From: Rapana venosa | Lineage: Eukaryota > Mollusca > Gastropoda > Neogastropoda > Muricidae | Direction of reading: 5' to 3' | DNA: 64,000 nt | Assembly: GCA_028751875.1 (NCBI GenBank) | Contig: CM054165.1 | Location: 30,572,056-30,636,055, forward strand | Part shown: one piece after another, positions 1-11,179 of the stretch | Layout of the letters: each line of letters starts with the position of its first letter | Numbering within the stretch: position 1 is the first letter of the stretch | Program-made: the position numbers and the translations under genes | Notes under the pieces: model-generated | Told to the model about the DNA's origin: nothing | Databases searched by the model: none | Seen by the model: only the letters and a program-made list of their open reading frames with translations

Positions 1-1090
1 TCCCCTTGTAAAGGCCATTTTGCTCTCGATCTTAGAACAATCCCTTCCATTTTTGTTTGTCTGATTCTGATCAGTTCCTCCTTTTTCTCGTTCAAAAGTT
101 TAGCTTCAGCTTCACATAAAAAAGAGTTTTGCTCTAATAGGTGTATGTCTTTTTCAAGTTCTTTTCGTGTAATTTCTCTCTTTGTTTTTTCTAATACTAT
201 GAGTAATTGTTTCCCTTCTTACTTCCATTATCACGTATCTAGAAATAATTGGTTCGATATTGAAAACTGAATTTGGTCATTGGTATCTCATCAATCAATT
301 CACTGTTGTATGGAAATAATGCATACTGTCTTTTTACTCTTTTGATTGTATCATTAACTAACTGTACATATTTTTTATCTTTAAGTAATGCAGAGTTTAA
401 TTTCCAAAACCCTTTGTTTTTTTCTTGCTTTTTGAAATCAAAATCTATCAAAATCAAAGAGTGGTCACTTCTATATCCATAAAGAATGTCTGTGTCTTTT
501 ACAATTGTTATCAAGTATTGACACTAAGAAGAAATCTAATCTACTTTGCTGGAATGGTGTAGTTTTCTCAGGTGTAACGAGTTACTTCTTGGTTTAATTC
601 TCGCCATATATCTACTAGCTCTAGTTGAGCCATCATTTCACTAACTGCCTCCTGTGCTTTAACATTGTTTACACGTTTATAGTTATGGTAATCAAGATTT
701 GGGTTAAGAACTAAGTTCCAGTCACCTGCTATCAGTATATTAGGATATTCAGCTCTTTAATTTTTGATTGAATACTCTCAAAAAATATGGTTCATCCTTA
801 TTAGGTCCATAAATATTCACTAATACAAATCTTTGCCCATTATATCTTAGTTCAAAATAATATAGTTACCTTGGCTGTCTTTAATGGGTTTTTTAATCCG
901 AAATTCAAAGTTATTGTTAAAAAGTATTGCCACACCTCTGGACTTAGAATTGTTGGATGCAAAACACATTCATATCCCATTCTGATCTAATTAATCTGTC
1001 TAATTGTTTGTGAAATGAGTATCTTGTAACAATAGATGGAATATTGTTTCTGTCTCAGAAACTGGAAGACATCCTTTCTCTTTTATAATT
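1..1090 (-). mobile_element. L1/Tx1-like LINE ORF2, endonuclease part (degenerate)
   Basis: Reading the minus strand from about 1,080 downward gives the parts of an APE-type LINE endonuclease in the right order, but in several frames. They are a segment ending in SRGVAILFN (about 905-960), NIYGPN (about 801-820), GDWNLVLNP (about 705-730), and YGYRSDHSL (about 460-485), which carries the catalytic SDH triplet. The post-endonuclease motif KGFWKLNSALL lies at about 390-425. The longest open piece is 91 codons (239-514). Such a domain nicks target DNA for reverse transcription. Stops and frameshifts show the element is dead. The reverse transcriptase would lie to the left, outside the window. 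It belongs to the same family as the element at 5,101-8,000 but is a separate, better preserved insertion. Confidence 0.85.
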
Positions 1091-1512
1091 ACCAAGCTTG
1101 ACAATTCAATGATGCTATTGTTATTCTATTCATATTGGTTTAAGTTATATATAGCAATTCTGTGCCTGTCACAGTTTTTCAGTAGTGCACCATTTTTTAC
1201 AAAAAGGCAAAATACCCTTTTGTGTTCACCAACTCTAACCACATAACATACTAGACATTCATACCCTAACACCCACATACTCAATTGTACTATACACTCA
1301 TACGCACACGCCATCAAAGTACAGCAACAAAAAACCCAACAAAAAATTTGACAAACCAACAACCACAATTTGCTCGACTATCGTCAGCAAGCAAAGGCAT
1401 GTGTTACACGGGACATAGAAAAATAATATCAGTGTATCTACAACCACCTTAACATCAAATACTAAGACCCACAACAGTAGCATATACCAGCCCAACCCAG
1501 CGGTTCTATTCA
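1091..1512. other. Unassigned sequence beside the LINE
   Basis: AT-rich sequence with short minus-strand reading frames of 60-80 codons that resemble no family I recognise. It may hold the 5' end of the LINE on its left or plain intergenic DNA. No promoter or splice pattern could be supported. Confidence 0.5.
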
Positions 1513-1912
1513 TTAACCCACATGAAAAACAAGGAGACCGTCAGGTCTTGGTCGAAGGACCCAGTAATCCACCGTAGCGCACTCAGTGGACAGGAGTGAC
1601 CGCGGAGCCACGGAGGGCAGAGGCGCCCGAACCAAGAGTTTATTAGCACTGACAGACAACCTTCCCAATACACCCGTGTGTGCCCCAACCCCCCACCCCC
1701 CCCCCCCCCCCCCCTTTAGGTGGCAGAGAGAGAGAGAGGAGAGAGAGGGCGAGAGAGAGAGAGAGGAGAGAGAGGAGGAGAGAGGCACGGCCTTCCTTTC
1801 AATTCTCGAATGAGAAGAGTTCATTGCAACTGCGCAACCACGTCTCTCACCCCCCCCCCTCCCGGCCGCACGCACGCACGCGCACACACACACACACACA
1901 CAAGCACACTCA
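1513..1912. repeat. Composite microsatellite block: poly-C, (GA)n, poly-C, (CA)n
   Basis: A C-tract at about 1,689-1,715 is followed by a GA/GGA tract at about 1,724-1,784, a second short C-tract near 1,851-1,862 and a CA tract at about 1,866-1,912. The overlapping open frames on both strands (Pro/Arg/Glu-rich on plus, Ser/Leu and Val/Cys on minus) are products of the simple sequence and not genes. Confidence 0.9.
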
Positions 1913-4345
1913 CATTTTTAGTCATGTTTTCAGTACCCCCTGTATGCATCATCCCACACCAACAAGCCCCAGAAAGCAAAAACAAATAAACAACAACCAC
2001 CATTCCCAGCGGGAAGAAGCACGTCCCCTCAACCCTTCCATCCCCCAAAGAAAGCAAAAAAAATTGGGTGGCCTCAGGGTCGCTAGTCTTTCATGTCATG
2101 TTTCTCCTCTCACCAACCACGAAGGCCATATCATGCCCGCCCTCCCATTCAATCTCAGTATTCCAATATCAGTCACCCCAAGCTCTAAACCAGATCCACA
2201 CTCCTCAAACTTCTGGCCACTGCCAAGCTGAAAAAAGGCCACCCAATGGCATAGTACCCAAATCACTTCCCTCCACAAGGCTATTCAAACCAAAACCAAG
2301 CCATGCTGGGGGGGGGGGGGGGGGAACCCGCTATTTCGATCCATCCATCATCCCAGCCACAAAAAAGCACAAAAATACAATAAACTCAATGTATACAATG
2401 AAAAAGCACATACATCCTCATAGGACAAATGCTTAAAAAAAGGGAAAGATTCCAACAGTTTCCAGTTATCCTGAAAGCGCCTCCGGCATCTCCACGGGGC
2501 TTGCCGGCCATTCCTTCAAACCAGTCACCCCAAACTTCCACAATGAAAACGTAAAAGGATATTCACAAAACTCCATGAAAACCATTGGAACCACCACATC
2601 CATGAAAGGTATCCCCTCCCCCGACCCCCGCACGCACACACACACACACACGCCGCGCGCGCGTGCTCACACACACAGAACTGCCCCAGTTTTGCCACAC
2701 CCTTTGCAACTCCCAATCAGTGGAATCTGCCAAGGCCAAAATGGCTACAATAAGACACAATGTAAGATTATTCATGTAAGATTATTCATTACAATGCAGT
2801 GCACGGTTATACAAAAACCACAAAAACAAACTATGCCGTGATGTCCAAAGGACACCAGTAAAAGGATAATGGCGGAAATAGAAGATACCAGAAAAAGTAA
2901 CAGTGCATAAAATCTCCAAAAGTCGATTTCTCTTGCTGTTGATTCCCACAATTAAATAATAACATTCAGGGGCAAAGTCATTGTTTTCATTTGGCTCCAA
3001 CAGAAAACAATAAACAATATCGCATGTTCGTACACAGAAAGCGCCCGTCAATACTATATCTCCTGAGAAATTATGTTCTTGTGTGTTTATCACAGCATTT
3101 TCTAATGTTTGTGATTCTCCCGTCCAAACAGCATTGGACTTCAATTAAAGAGACAACAAAGATAATTATGTGACACAGCTTCAATTAAAGATACAAAAAA
3201 ACACCGCGCTCATTATGCACCACATCTTGCGGCTGTCCCTGCAGCCGCAGTGTGAGGCAACATTGGTTCTGCCTCCCTCTGCCTAACATTCTTTGGATCA
3301 GATCAGACCACCAACATCTGGCACACGCGTTAAAGATCCATCCACCCACTGTAGCAGAATGACTAACTGTGCCTGCAGCATGAAGGACACCAACACTCCG
3401 TGCATGCAATCTGCCACTACCATAGAGGTCTTCAAAACACTGTTGAACAGTAAGACAGTATACCACCCCCAAACCAGGAATTTAATGCCATGGAATTGGT
3501 TTGGAAGAAGCACAGCATGCTTATTTAAGAGTAATGAATTAAACAATCACTCAATCAATTAATCAATCAATTAACGAATCAAACAACCCATCATTAAAAG
3601 TGTGCAAAGGGTATTCACACTAACTAGTTTACTGGAAATTCACTTCCCTACCCCCCTCTCCCAGGATCCCTCTGCAAGCGAAAGAACCACCTACATGTTG
3701 ACATACGCGATTTGTGGCCCCCATCCCCACCCAGCCCCCCCCCACAAAAAAGGGGGGGGGTGGGGCGGGGGGCGGAGGGGGCAGAAGGAACACCCTGTGG
3801 ACAATGAGGCATGCATATCATCATGTTTGACAAACTATTAGAGGGATAACCATTGACTCGAGTCCAAGCCTTTCACACAAAAATGAAAAGAATTACTTCC
3901 ACTACACTCACTTGCCCTTGCACCTACAGAAGAGCAAGATGGCCAACATCTGAAAGTGATCATTTAGATCACACCAAGGCACTACCCATATATACATCAG
4001 AACATAACACTGCACAGAGACATAGCTTTTATGAGGCAAACAGCCAAAGTCAGATTTAGCTGTGTCATAGTTATGAAAATCTGGTCATTGGCAGAAAAGA
4101 AACAGTGACAACTACAGTGTCTTGAGAATCTTAATGCGGATGAAGGGAAAGTTATCTAAACACTGAGACTTCCCTGGCTGACCACCTCATGTCCCCACTT
4201 CCCCAACCACATTAGCATTCACAGTTATTTAATGCGTTCCGTTCATTTCCCTTTCATTTCCCTGGAAAACCAGAGTCAATGTCCATATCCCCTACAATTT
4301 TGATTTATTTTTCCACATTTTTTAATTTTGGCCAAATTTTTTCCA
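1913..4345. other. No gene recognised; scattered simple repeats
   Basis: About 2.4 kb without a recognisable gene. It contains a G-tract (about 2,308-2,324), a CA/CG dinucleotide tract (about 2,631-2,677) and a C-run/A-run/G-run (about 3,735-3,781). The longest open frame, 120 codons on the minus strand at 2,782-3,144, has no motif I recognise, and its composition does not stand out. I treat it as chance. Confidence 0.6.
3735..3781. repeat. Poly-C / A-run / poly-G inverted tract
   Basis: A run of C, then ACAAAAAA, then G-rich blocks of four or more Gs. The C-run and first G-run are self-complementary. The G side has several G4+ blocks, so either a hairpin or a G-quadruplex is possible on paper. 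Confidence 0.75.
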
Positions 4346-5100
4346 TTGGAAGACCGCTGACATGGTAGCGCTATGGTCGCCTACCTTTTTGAGGAGTCTA
4401 TAGTTGGCCTGTGTCAAGTCCTCGTGATGGAGATCCCGGTCTGCTTAGTTTTCTGCATTCCGCAAGCCCAGGGTCTCTGCCTCCGGGAAAAAAACCGCAC
4501 CAGAATTCGGGGCGCGGCTCCCGACCCCGCGGTCATCCTGGCTGAGCGGGGCGATCTCCACCTCCCTGCTCTCCGGTCACCGCACCAGTTGCTTGGTGAA
4601 GACCTCAAGGCACTTGGTCACGCAGTCCTCCGGCGGTCTCCTGTCCTTTCACCTCCTGGACTGCGTTAGACCTCAGGTTCCACTGGCCGCCGTGCTGCTC
4701 CTGGTTCGTTCAGACCCTGCTTGATGCCGCTGTTTTCTTTTATAACTCGGCTCAGCTGTTCTTGAGTTCACTGTTCTCTCTCTTAACTTTTTCATTTCAT
4801 GTCTTGTTTTGTCCTGTTCGTTGTGAAGTTCGAAAACTTCATTTTCAGTTTGTTACTTTAGGTCTATTGATTTGCGACTTTCTCAAAATGGTTTTTAACT
4901 GTTCAATGTCTTCTTTGGTTGCGAGTTTGGACAAAGTTGCCTGTATTTTCACATAGTGTCTCTTGAACCGCCATGTCGTCCTTCAACTTTCGCTGAAATG
5001 TCTCTTTTCTTTTTTTACTGTCTTGTTACTTTTGTCTTCTGGGCTGTCGCCTGACTCACTGGTCATGAAATATTTCTTCTTTTATTACTAACCTTCTACG
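4346..5100 (-). mobile_element. L1/Tx1-like LINE ORF1 (nucleic-acid-binding protein), broken
   Basis: On the minus strand an acidic stretch (SESGDSPEDK, near 5,050) is followed by an N-terminal coiled-coil region. This is disrupted here but open for 79 codons in the duplicate at 21,106-21,345, which reads MAVQETQVKYRQLLSN then Gln/Glu/Lys-rich heptads. Next come an RRM-like segment with ILVRFFSRRQR (about 4,480-4,520) and the C-terminal motif DLTQANYRLLKKVGDHSAT (about 4,365-4,425). That order, coiled coil then RRM then CTD, is the L1-type ORF1p layout; the protein trimerises and coats LINE RNA. Frequent indels relative to the duplicate break the frame. The left edge of the 16.4-kb duplication falls inside this ORF at about 4,722, so the RRM/CTD part exists only once. 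Confidence 0.82.
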
Positions 5101-8000
5101 ATGTATTTCGATAGGGTGGTGAAATTGCTGTAGTTGCAGTACATTATAACAATACTACTCATTAATGCAGAATACTTCTTATTTAAGGCCATTCCACTAT
5201 TCAAGACATAAACCAGCCCTGCTCAATTTGACCAAATTTCCTCAGTCCATTCCATTCCGCACTGCACTGCACTGCACTGTTCATAATACAGTAGCGTGCA
5301 TCTTTCTTCTATCGAATTTTCCCCCTTCAAAAAGAATGTTCACTGCACGCACCGAAGGAAAAGGAAAGGCGGTGGATGCGCCAACTCACATTTTTGTGTA
5401 GTTGTCTTGATGAGCATTTCAGGAGGATTAGGTAGCGAATCCACAGCCAGAATTATATGTTTTGAAAGGCGATAAGTGACTTTAATAACAGGATTCTTCC
5501 TTAAAATATGGTGTATACTGTTCTTTGCGAGCCATGTTTTGAATAGAGTTTTTATTTCGGGAACTTATTGTCTGAGTTTATTTCTGTCATTTGTTGAGAG
5601 ATCATTTGTAAACCAAAGTGCTAATATTTTAAATTTATTGGGGGGGTTCCATTCATCTTTTATTGTTAAAAATTGTTTTAAAACAGTTTTTTTGTTTTCC
5701 TAGCCATAACATTCAAGGGTTTTTTCATTAGTTCAACTTCTGACCGTGAAATCATTTCATATTCTTTCAAAACATTCAATAGCTTTTAAGATGATTTTAT
5801 ATCCCCTTCTAATATAATGTCTCGTGTCATCGGCATACTGATAACTTGGAATTTTGTATCTGCATAAATCTTTATGCCCTTTTGAATATCAACTTCTTCT
5901 CTTATTTTACATGCATGTACCTCTGCACAGAGTTCAAATTAAATATGGCGAGATTGGGTCTCCTTGACGACAACTTCTTTCACTGTAATGCTAGTTGACG
6001 ATTTTTTCCATTTACTATACACGCGTTTTTATGTCTTTTATAAACTGTGCAAACCCATTTTAATACATCCTCTCAAAATCCATTCATTTTATAAATTTTA
6101 ATCATGATATTGACCAACTGACGGTGTCAAATGCTTTTTCGAAATCTATTGAAACGATGTTGGCCGATAATTTATTTTTTCCAGGTAATGTTATTGTCAT
6201 AAATTATTCTTATGCTTTTTTACATTATACCTACCAGGTACAAAAATCGGTTTGATCCGGATTTATGAATTTGGATAACACATATTTAATACGATTTTGC
6301 AATGCAGGTGACCCAATTTTATACTATTACATTTAAATTAGAGTTATTGGTCGCCAGTTTTTATGAAATTCTCTTGGTTTATCTCCTTTTGGCAATACAG
6401 TATCAAAATTACCTTCCTTTTGGGTGCTTGAACATTTCTCCTTTAACATGCATTTCGTTTTATGGATCAGATCACAAATTGGCCCTAACAGTTCCAAAAT
6501 TATTTAAAGATTATTGGTTGTCCATTCCATCTGTACCTGGGGTTTTATCGTTGGCCATGTTTTTTAAAGCACTGATGCTTCGTCTAAAGTTTATTAGTCC
6601 TTCTAGATTGTCAGATTCAGCTTTTGTAAGGTGGGGCAAATTATTGCTACACTTGCTATCCAGATTTTACTTCTTTAGTTTCCTTTCTGCATATTGCGAT
6701 TTATAAAAACTGCTTTGTTTCTTTAAGTAAAATCATCGGTGATTTTCAGTTATAGTCTCACCTTATTCGTTATAAGTTTATGTCATTTGTTTGTAATCTA
6801 AGTTTACTTTTTTCTAGGTGAGCAAAGTATTTGGTAATCTTTTCCTTGTGAAGCCACACTTTTGCTTTTGTTCTATGAATTTACTACCTTCCATTTTTCT
6901 TTTTTCTAATTTCATTTAACTCATTTTTTTTATGCTGTAAAGAAATATGTGTATCATCTTCATTTGTGGTAGAAACATTTCTCAAGGTCTGTGATGTCCT
7001 TTTCTAGTTCTTTTTCTAGTGTGATATCTCTTTTTTTCTTGTTGATACTATGTGAGTTGTCTTGTGCTCTGATTTCCTTAAAAGGAACATCCAGAAACAA
7101 CTGGTCTGATATGTTAATTGAATGTAGCTATTAGGAATACAGTCAATATTATTCTATCATAAGGTAGGGCTGCATACTGTTTTTGGTTTTCAAACAAGTT
7201 TATTTACAAGAATCTACATATTTCTATCTTTTAAGCGGATGCGCATTAAACTTTCCAAAAGTTTCTATACTTCTCAGTTGGTTTAATCAAGGACAATATT
7301 ATTACAAGAATGATCTCTTCTGTGGACCATTAGAGAATGTCGGTTGTCTTGGACAAATGTACTTAATGAAATTGCCACAAAAGAATCTAAACCAAATTTG
7401 CTGGGAAAGGAGTTTGTCTTCTCCAGCTATATTTATGCACCTTCAGGATTAAGTTCCCTCAAGAGGTTTACCAGGGGTTCAAGATTTCTGACATAATATC
7501 TATCACTTTTTCTCCGGGCTTTGGGATTGTTTAATGTTCTTATACTTGTGGTAGTCCATTCTAGGGTCATTGACAAAGATTCCTGTCTCCAAGCTAGATA
7601 TTACATTCAGTGTCTCTATTTCTTCAGTCTTTTTCTCTTATGTCTCTACTAGCTTGTGGTTCATCTCTATTTGGTTCCATATTTATTGACTAGTAGTATA
7701 TCTTTCCCCATAGTCGTTTAACATTAATAGATTGTAATTACCCCCATTGTTTTTATAACTCTTTTTATTTTAATTCAAAATTGTTGTTTAAACAAGATAG
7801 CTACTCCTTGGATCTGGGAATTATTTGAAGCAAATACCACATCATAACCCCACTCAGCTTGATCTGACGTTCTACCTTACTACTGAAAGGAGTATCCTGG
7901 AGAAAAAGGGATCTGAGTGGACTTTTTTGTCGTAAATATTGAAATATGTCTCTTCTTTTTTTCCAAAATTGCAAGAATCCTGACTGATAAAAAACCAAAA
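5101..8000 (-). mobile_element. L1/Tx1-like LINE ORF2 (endonuclease + reverse transcriptase), decayed
   Basis: Reading down the minus strand, RRDIFQYLRQK and LFLQDTPFSSKVERQIK (about 7,870-7,965) mark the start of an APE-like endonuclease, with ASNNSQIQGVAILF just after. The post-endonuclease linker lies at about 7,180-7,330. NWRPITLI (about 6,335-6,360) and DQTDFVPGRY (about 6,230-6,260) are reverse-transcriptase motifs. The polymerase box YADD is at 5,826-5,837. A thumb-like stretch KFKILALWFTNDL (about 5,570-5,650) and LPNPPEMLIK (about 5,405-5,435) follow. ORF2p nicks DNA and copies LINE RNA. Stops and frameshifts are frequent, and the length of about 2.9 kb is shorter than a full ORF2, so it is inactive. 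In this family the usual endonuclease LQET box appears as LQDT. Confidence 0.87.
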
Positions 8001-8430
8001 ATAGTTATAGTGATTCATTAACTGTATGTATCTAGGCTGTTTAAAACACCACTGAGAACAGGCTGTCTCAAGACTTCCTCTGTTCACCCAATTTCCCATG
8101 CTGCATGCCCTCATTGTGTTCCAGAGGGAAGTATGCCTCCAACTTATGCAGCATAAAACAATATTGTATTCCCTCTTATTCTTCATACCAAGAAAAACAC
8201 ATACATAAACCACAACACTCACACCCTCCCACGACATACAAGCACCTGTGCGCGCTAAAGGTTAACTTAAAGAGAACACTGCTCCCCACTCTGGAAACAC
8301 ACTAAAACGTGAAAAAAAGATCATTCTTTTTCCTATGCCCACGAGGTGGTCAGTTTGTGCAAACGCAACCCTGACAGGTTTTCCCCAGTAAGCAGTATAC
8401 CAGAAAAAAAGGTAACATCCATTGTTTTAC
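8001..8430. other. Unassigned spacer
   Basis: Lies 5' of the minus-strand LINE ORF2 and may include its decayed untranslated leader. The overlapping 121-codon minus frame at 7,872-8,237 partly overlaps the endonuclease in a different frame and is not a separate gene. Confidence 0.5.
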
Positions 8431-8925
8431 AATCTGTTTATAAACTATCTCACAAGAGAGAGAGAGAGAAAAGAGAGAGAGAGAGATAATCTGTTTATAA
8501 ATATCTCACCGAGTGAGAGAATCTGGTCAATAAATTTCTCCACAGTGAGAGAGAGAGAGAGAGCAGAGAGAGAGAGAGAGAGGGAGAGTGAGAGTGAGAG
8601 ACAGGATTGAGAGAGAGAGCGAGAATCTGTTAATAAATATCTCACACCACAGAGAGGAGAAATCTGTTAATAAATATCTTAAAGAAAGAGGTGAGCGAGA
8701 ATCTGTTATTATATATCTCGCAGAGTTGAGAGAGAGAGAGTGGGAGAGAGAGAGGATGATGAGAGGGAGTGAGCTGAATGAGAGAGAGTGGAGAGATGAG
8801 AGTTAGAGGCGGGAAAGAGAGATTGAGAGATGAGAGAGGAGGAAAATCTGTTAATAAATACCCCAGAGAGAGAGTGAGAGGAGAGAGAGATGAGAGAGGT
8901 GAGAGGAGAGAGAGAGTTCCTCCCA
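8431..8925 (+). repeat. Compound array: AT-rich core units separated by (GA)n
   Basis: Seven variants of the core AATCTGTTAATAAATATCTC start at about 8,431, 8,488, 8,520, 8,624, 8,661, 8,700 and 8,845. Each is separated from the next by GA-rich sequence of varying length (roughly 10-120 bp). The Arg/Glu-rich plus-strand frames and Ser/Leu-rich minus-strand frames over this block are translations of the GA repeat, not proteins. Confidence 0.92.
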
Positions 8926-10160
8926 ACATTAGTGTTTTTCACGGGTGTAGTCCTATATCGTTTGGACTCACCAGTGCCTATGCAAAGGTAACTTTCCAAG
9001 GTAAGCCTGATTTGCTTTAGTGTACTGTTTCTCAACCTCCATTCATGCACACGAGGGCACTGTGAGAATTTCTCAGCATTCACACTCAACGTTATTTGGT
9101 AACAACCCAACCCTTTACACCATCAAGTTTTCTACTTCACCTCCCTCTCTCCCATCACCTCTACAGATGTGAAAAGATTCCCACTAGACCAAAAAGGTAA
9201 AAAAAAAACGTATATTTTTTCACACTCTTTAACAGGACAGATACCCATCAGGCAGCATACTCATCCCACAACAAGCAGTCCATCAAAAAAAAGATATGTC
9301 AATAAACCAATCTCATGGCTGATCAACCCACTTTATACATTAATCCTCTATATAAAAAAAAAGACCCACCCAAAACCATCCAATACATATTTGATTGTGC
9401 TGCGTGAGCCACGCGTTGATCCCTCCTCTCCCCCACTGCATTTGTTCCATACGTCCTAAGCAGGCAGAATCTTTCCGCTCCAATACTTGGTCCGCACTCT
9501 CATGGGGTGAGAAGAAGAGGCTAGCACAGGCGCCGTGCGCTCTTTGTTTCCCCTCCACCCTCCCATATGTGCTTATGACTCCATTCCGAAGGAAACATTT
9601 CATCTACAAAAACCCCGCAAGGCAAACTCCTCCCGCTGTCACCGACTTCGTAATTTGTGCCAAAATTATAATGTGCTGACATGGGCAAATCAGATTGGTT
9701 GTCTCTTCCGAAGGGCCAGTGCCAAGGCACCACTCCTGACCCCAATGGAGGAGAGAAAGGTTACAGTCCAAACAGAAGAGGAGGTGGTTCAAAGGATATA
9801 ACAAACAGAGGAGGCTCGAGAATGGGGATGGCGGGCGTATTCAAGTGAGGGGGGTGGGGGGCCAGGAGGAGACCTGTCCCTCACCAGAAATTCCAGTCTC
9901 CACCCACCACCCTCACAGAAACCGATTTATCAATGCAACATCTGACCCATATCAAATACCTGGCCACGCATTTACCATGTACGACCTGCAGGTGCATAAT
10001 GCTTGGTGGTGATGCGGCAAGAAAGTGGGGACTTCTTCCTCCAATAGTCAGTATCCACACAATAATCCTATGTCTGGACTAATTACAATAAAATAAAAAA
10101 CCACCAAAACAACCAAAAAGGAAAACACAAACAAAATAAAAAACCAACAACGAACAACAA
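8926..10160. other. No gene recognised
   Basis: About 1.2 kb with overlapping short frames on both strands (66-96 codons), none with a recognisable domain. The last 100 bases (about 10,080-10,180) are rich in CAAAA and AACAAC words, like the A-rich part of a retroposed element that leads into the SINE-like tail. Confidence 0.55.
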
Positions 10161-10275
10161 CAAAACCAACTAGTAATCGAAAAACTGAGCTGCATGTGAG
10201 ATGAGTAGATATCGAATTGAAAGCGCTTTGATTTGGCTGGGGGGGTTGCCGAGATTTAGCGCATTATAAATTCCA

Positions 10276-10310
<35 letters not shown>

Positions 10311-10333
10311 TATTATTATTATTATTATTATTA
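10161..10333 (+). mobile_element. SINE-like 3' tail ending in (ATT)n
   Basis: The words AAGCGCTTTG (10,221-10,230) and GATTTAGCGCATTATAAATT (about 10,252-10,271) followed by an ATT array (about 10,276-10,333) match the general form of a retroposon 3' tail common in marine invertebrates. That form is AAGCGCTTTG, then GCGCTATATAAAT, then (ATT)n. I cannot see a tRNA-like head, so this is a 5'-truncated copy or tail only. A noisy relative is at 40,970-41,079. Confidence 0.65.
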
Positions 10334-10660
10334 ATCACTTCAGTTTGTACATTCGCTCTATCATTCTTTGCCCACCAATAGCTCGGTAGTGGCATAGCAA
10401 GAAGCTAATGCATGTCGTATTATGCGTTGACTCTTTGGTATGTATGTCACTCCCCCAATGCCTTTAAGTCTACTTATGCCACTTATATCATATTATACAT
10501 CCAACCTCTTTTTACCCTATCAAGTCTAATCCAATATACAGTTCCCCTTCAACATGTTTCACGAATACACACTAGTTGAAGCTTAAGTGGCAAAGTTTAA
10601 TAACTATTTTCATAACTATTAAAACTATTATCAAACCTTGTTTGGACTGAAACATAGAGA
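10334..10660. other. Unassigned sequence
   Basis: AT-rich intergenic sequence of about 330 bases between the ATT array and the G/GA-rich block. I see nothing identifiable in it. Confidence 0.5.
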
Positions 10661-11000
10661 AATGGAAGAAGGGGGAAAGGGGTGGTGGGGGGGGGGGGAG
10701 AGAAAGAAAGAAAAAAATAGTTGGGGGAGCGGTGGGGATTAACCGGAGGAGACGGCACAAACAAGAGAGACTGCCCGTGGGTGGGGGTAAGACCAGTTGT
10801 CAGGGAACAGAGAAATGAACACAGGGAGAAGAGGGGACGCACAGGAGAGAGAGAGAGAGGAGAGAGATGAGAGAGATGTTGAGGAGAGATGAGAGATGAG
10901 AGAGAGTTCCGAGAGAGAGAGAGAGTAGAGAGAGAGTGAAGGAGAGGTGTATTCGAGAGAGAGATAGAGAGTGGAGAGAGAGAGAGAGGAGCACGACATG
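10661..11000 (+). repeat. G-tract followed by GA-rich simple sequence
   Basis: A G-rich run at about 10,670-10,700 and a GA/GATGA-rich tract from about 10,836 to 10,993. The Ser/Leu-rich minus-strand frames of 68-160 codons that cover it are simple-sequence translations. No recurring AT-rich core like that at 8,431-8,925 is evident. Confidence 0.88.
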
Positions 11001-11179
11001 AAGCATGATGACAGGAGAAAAGGGAGATGGTGTCCAAACAGCAGCAGGCAGGTTGCCATATTGTCACTTTAATTTCCATATCTCAGCTAGGTGGCTTTAA
11101 TTCGTCGGAATTAGAAGCACTTCATGACGTTTCTATTGATTTGTATCTAAATTTTATGAGTCCGTCCATTTCTATTTAG

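Noticed and set aside
2782..3144. 120-codon minus-strand frame, possible host exon
   Set aside because: No recognisable motif and no supporting splice or promoter signals; length is within chance for this composition.
4373..4669. 98-codon plus-strand frame
   Set aside because: Antisense to the LINE ORF1 RRM/CTD motifs seen on the minus strand.
8422..8929. Arg/Glu-rich and Ser/Leu-rich frames on opposite strands
   Set aside because: Products of (GA)n/(TC)n simple sequence.
10597..11079. 160-codon Ser/Leu/Pro-rich minus-strand frame
   Set aside because: Covers G-tract and GA repeats; no stable composition outside them.
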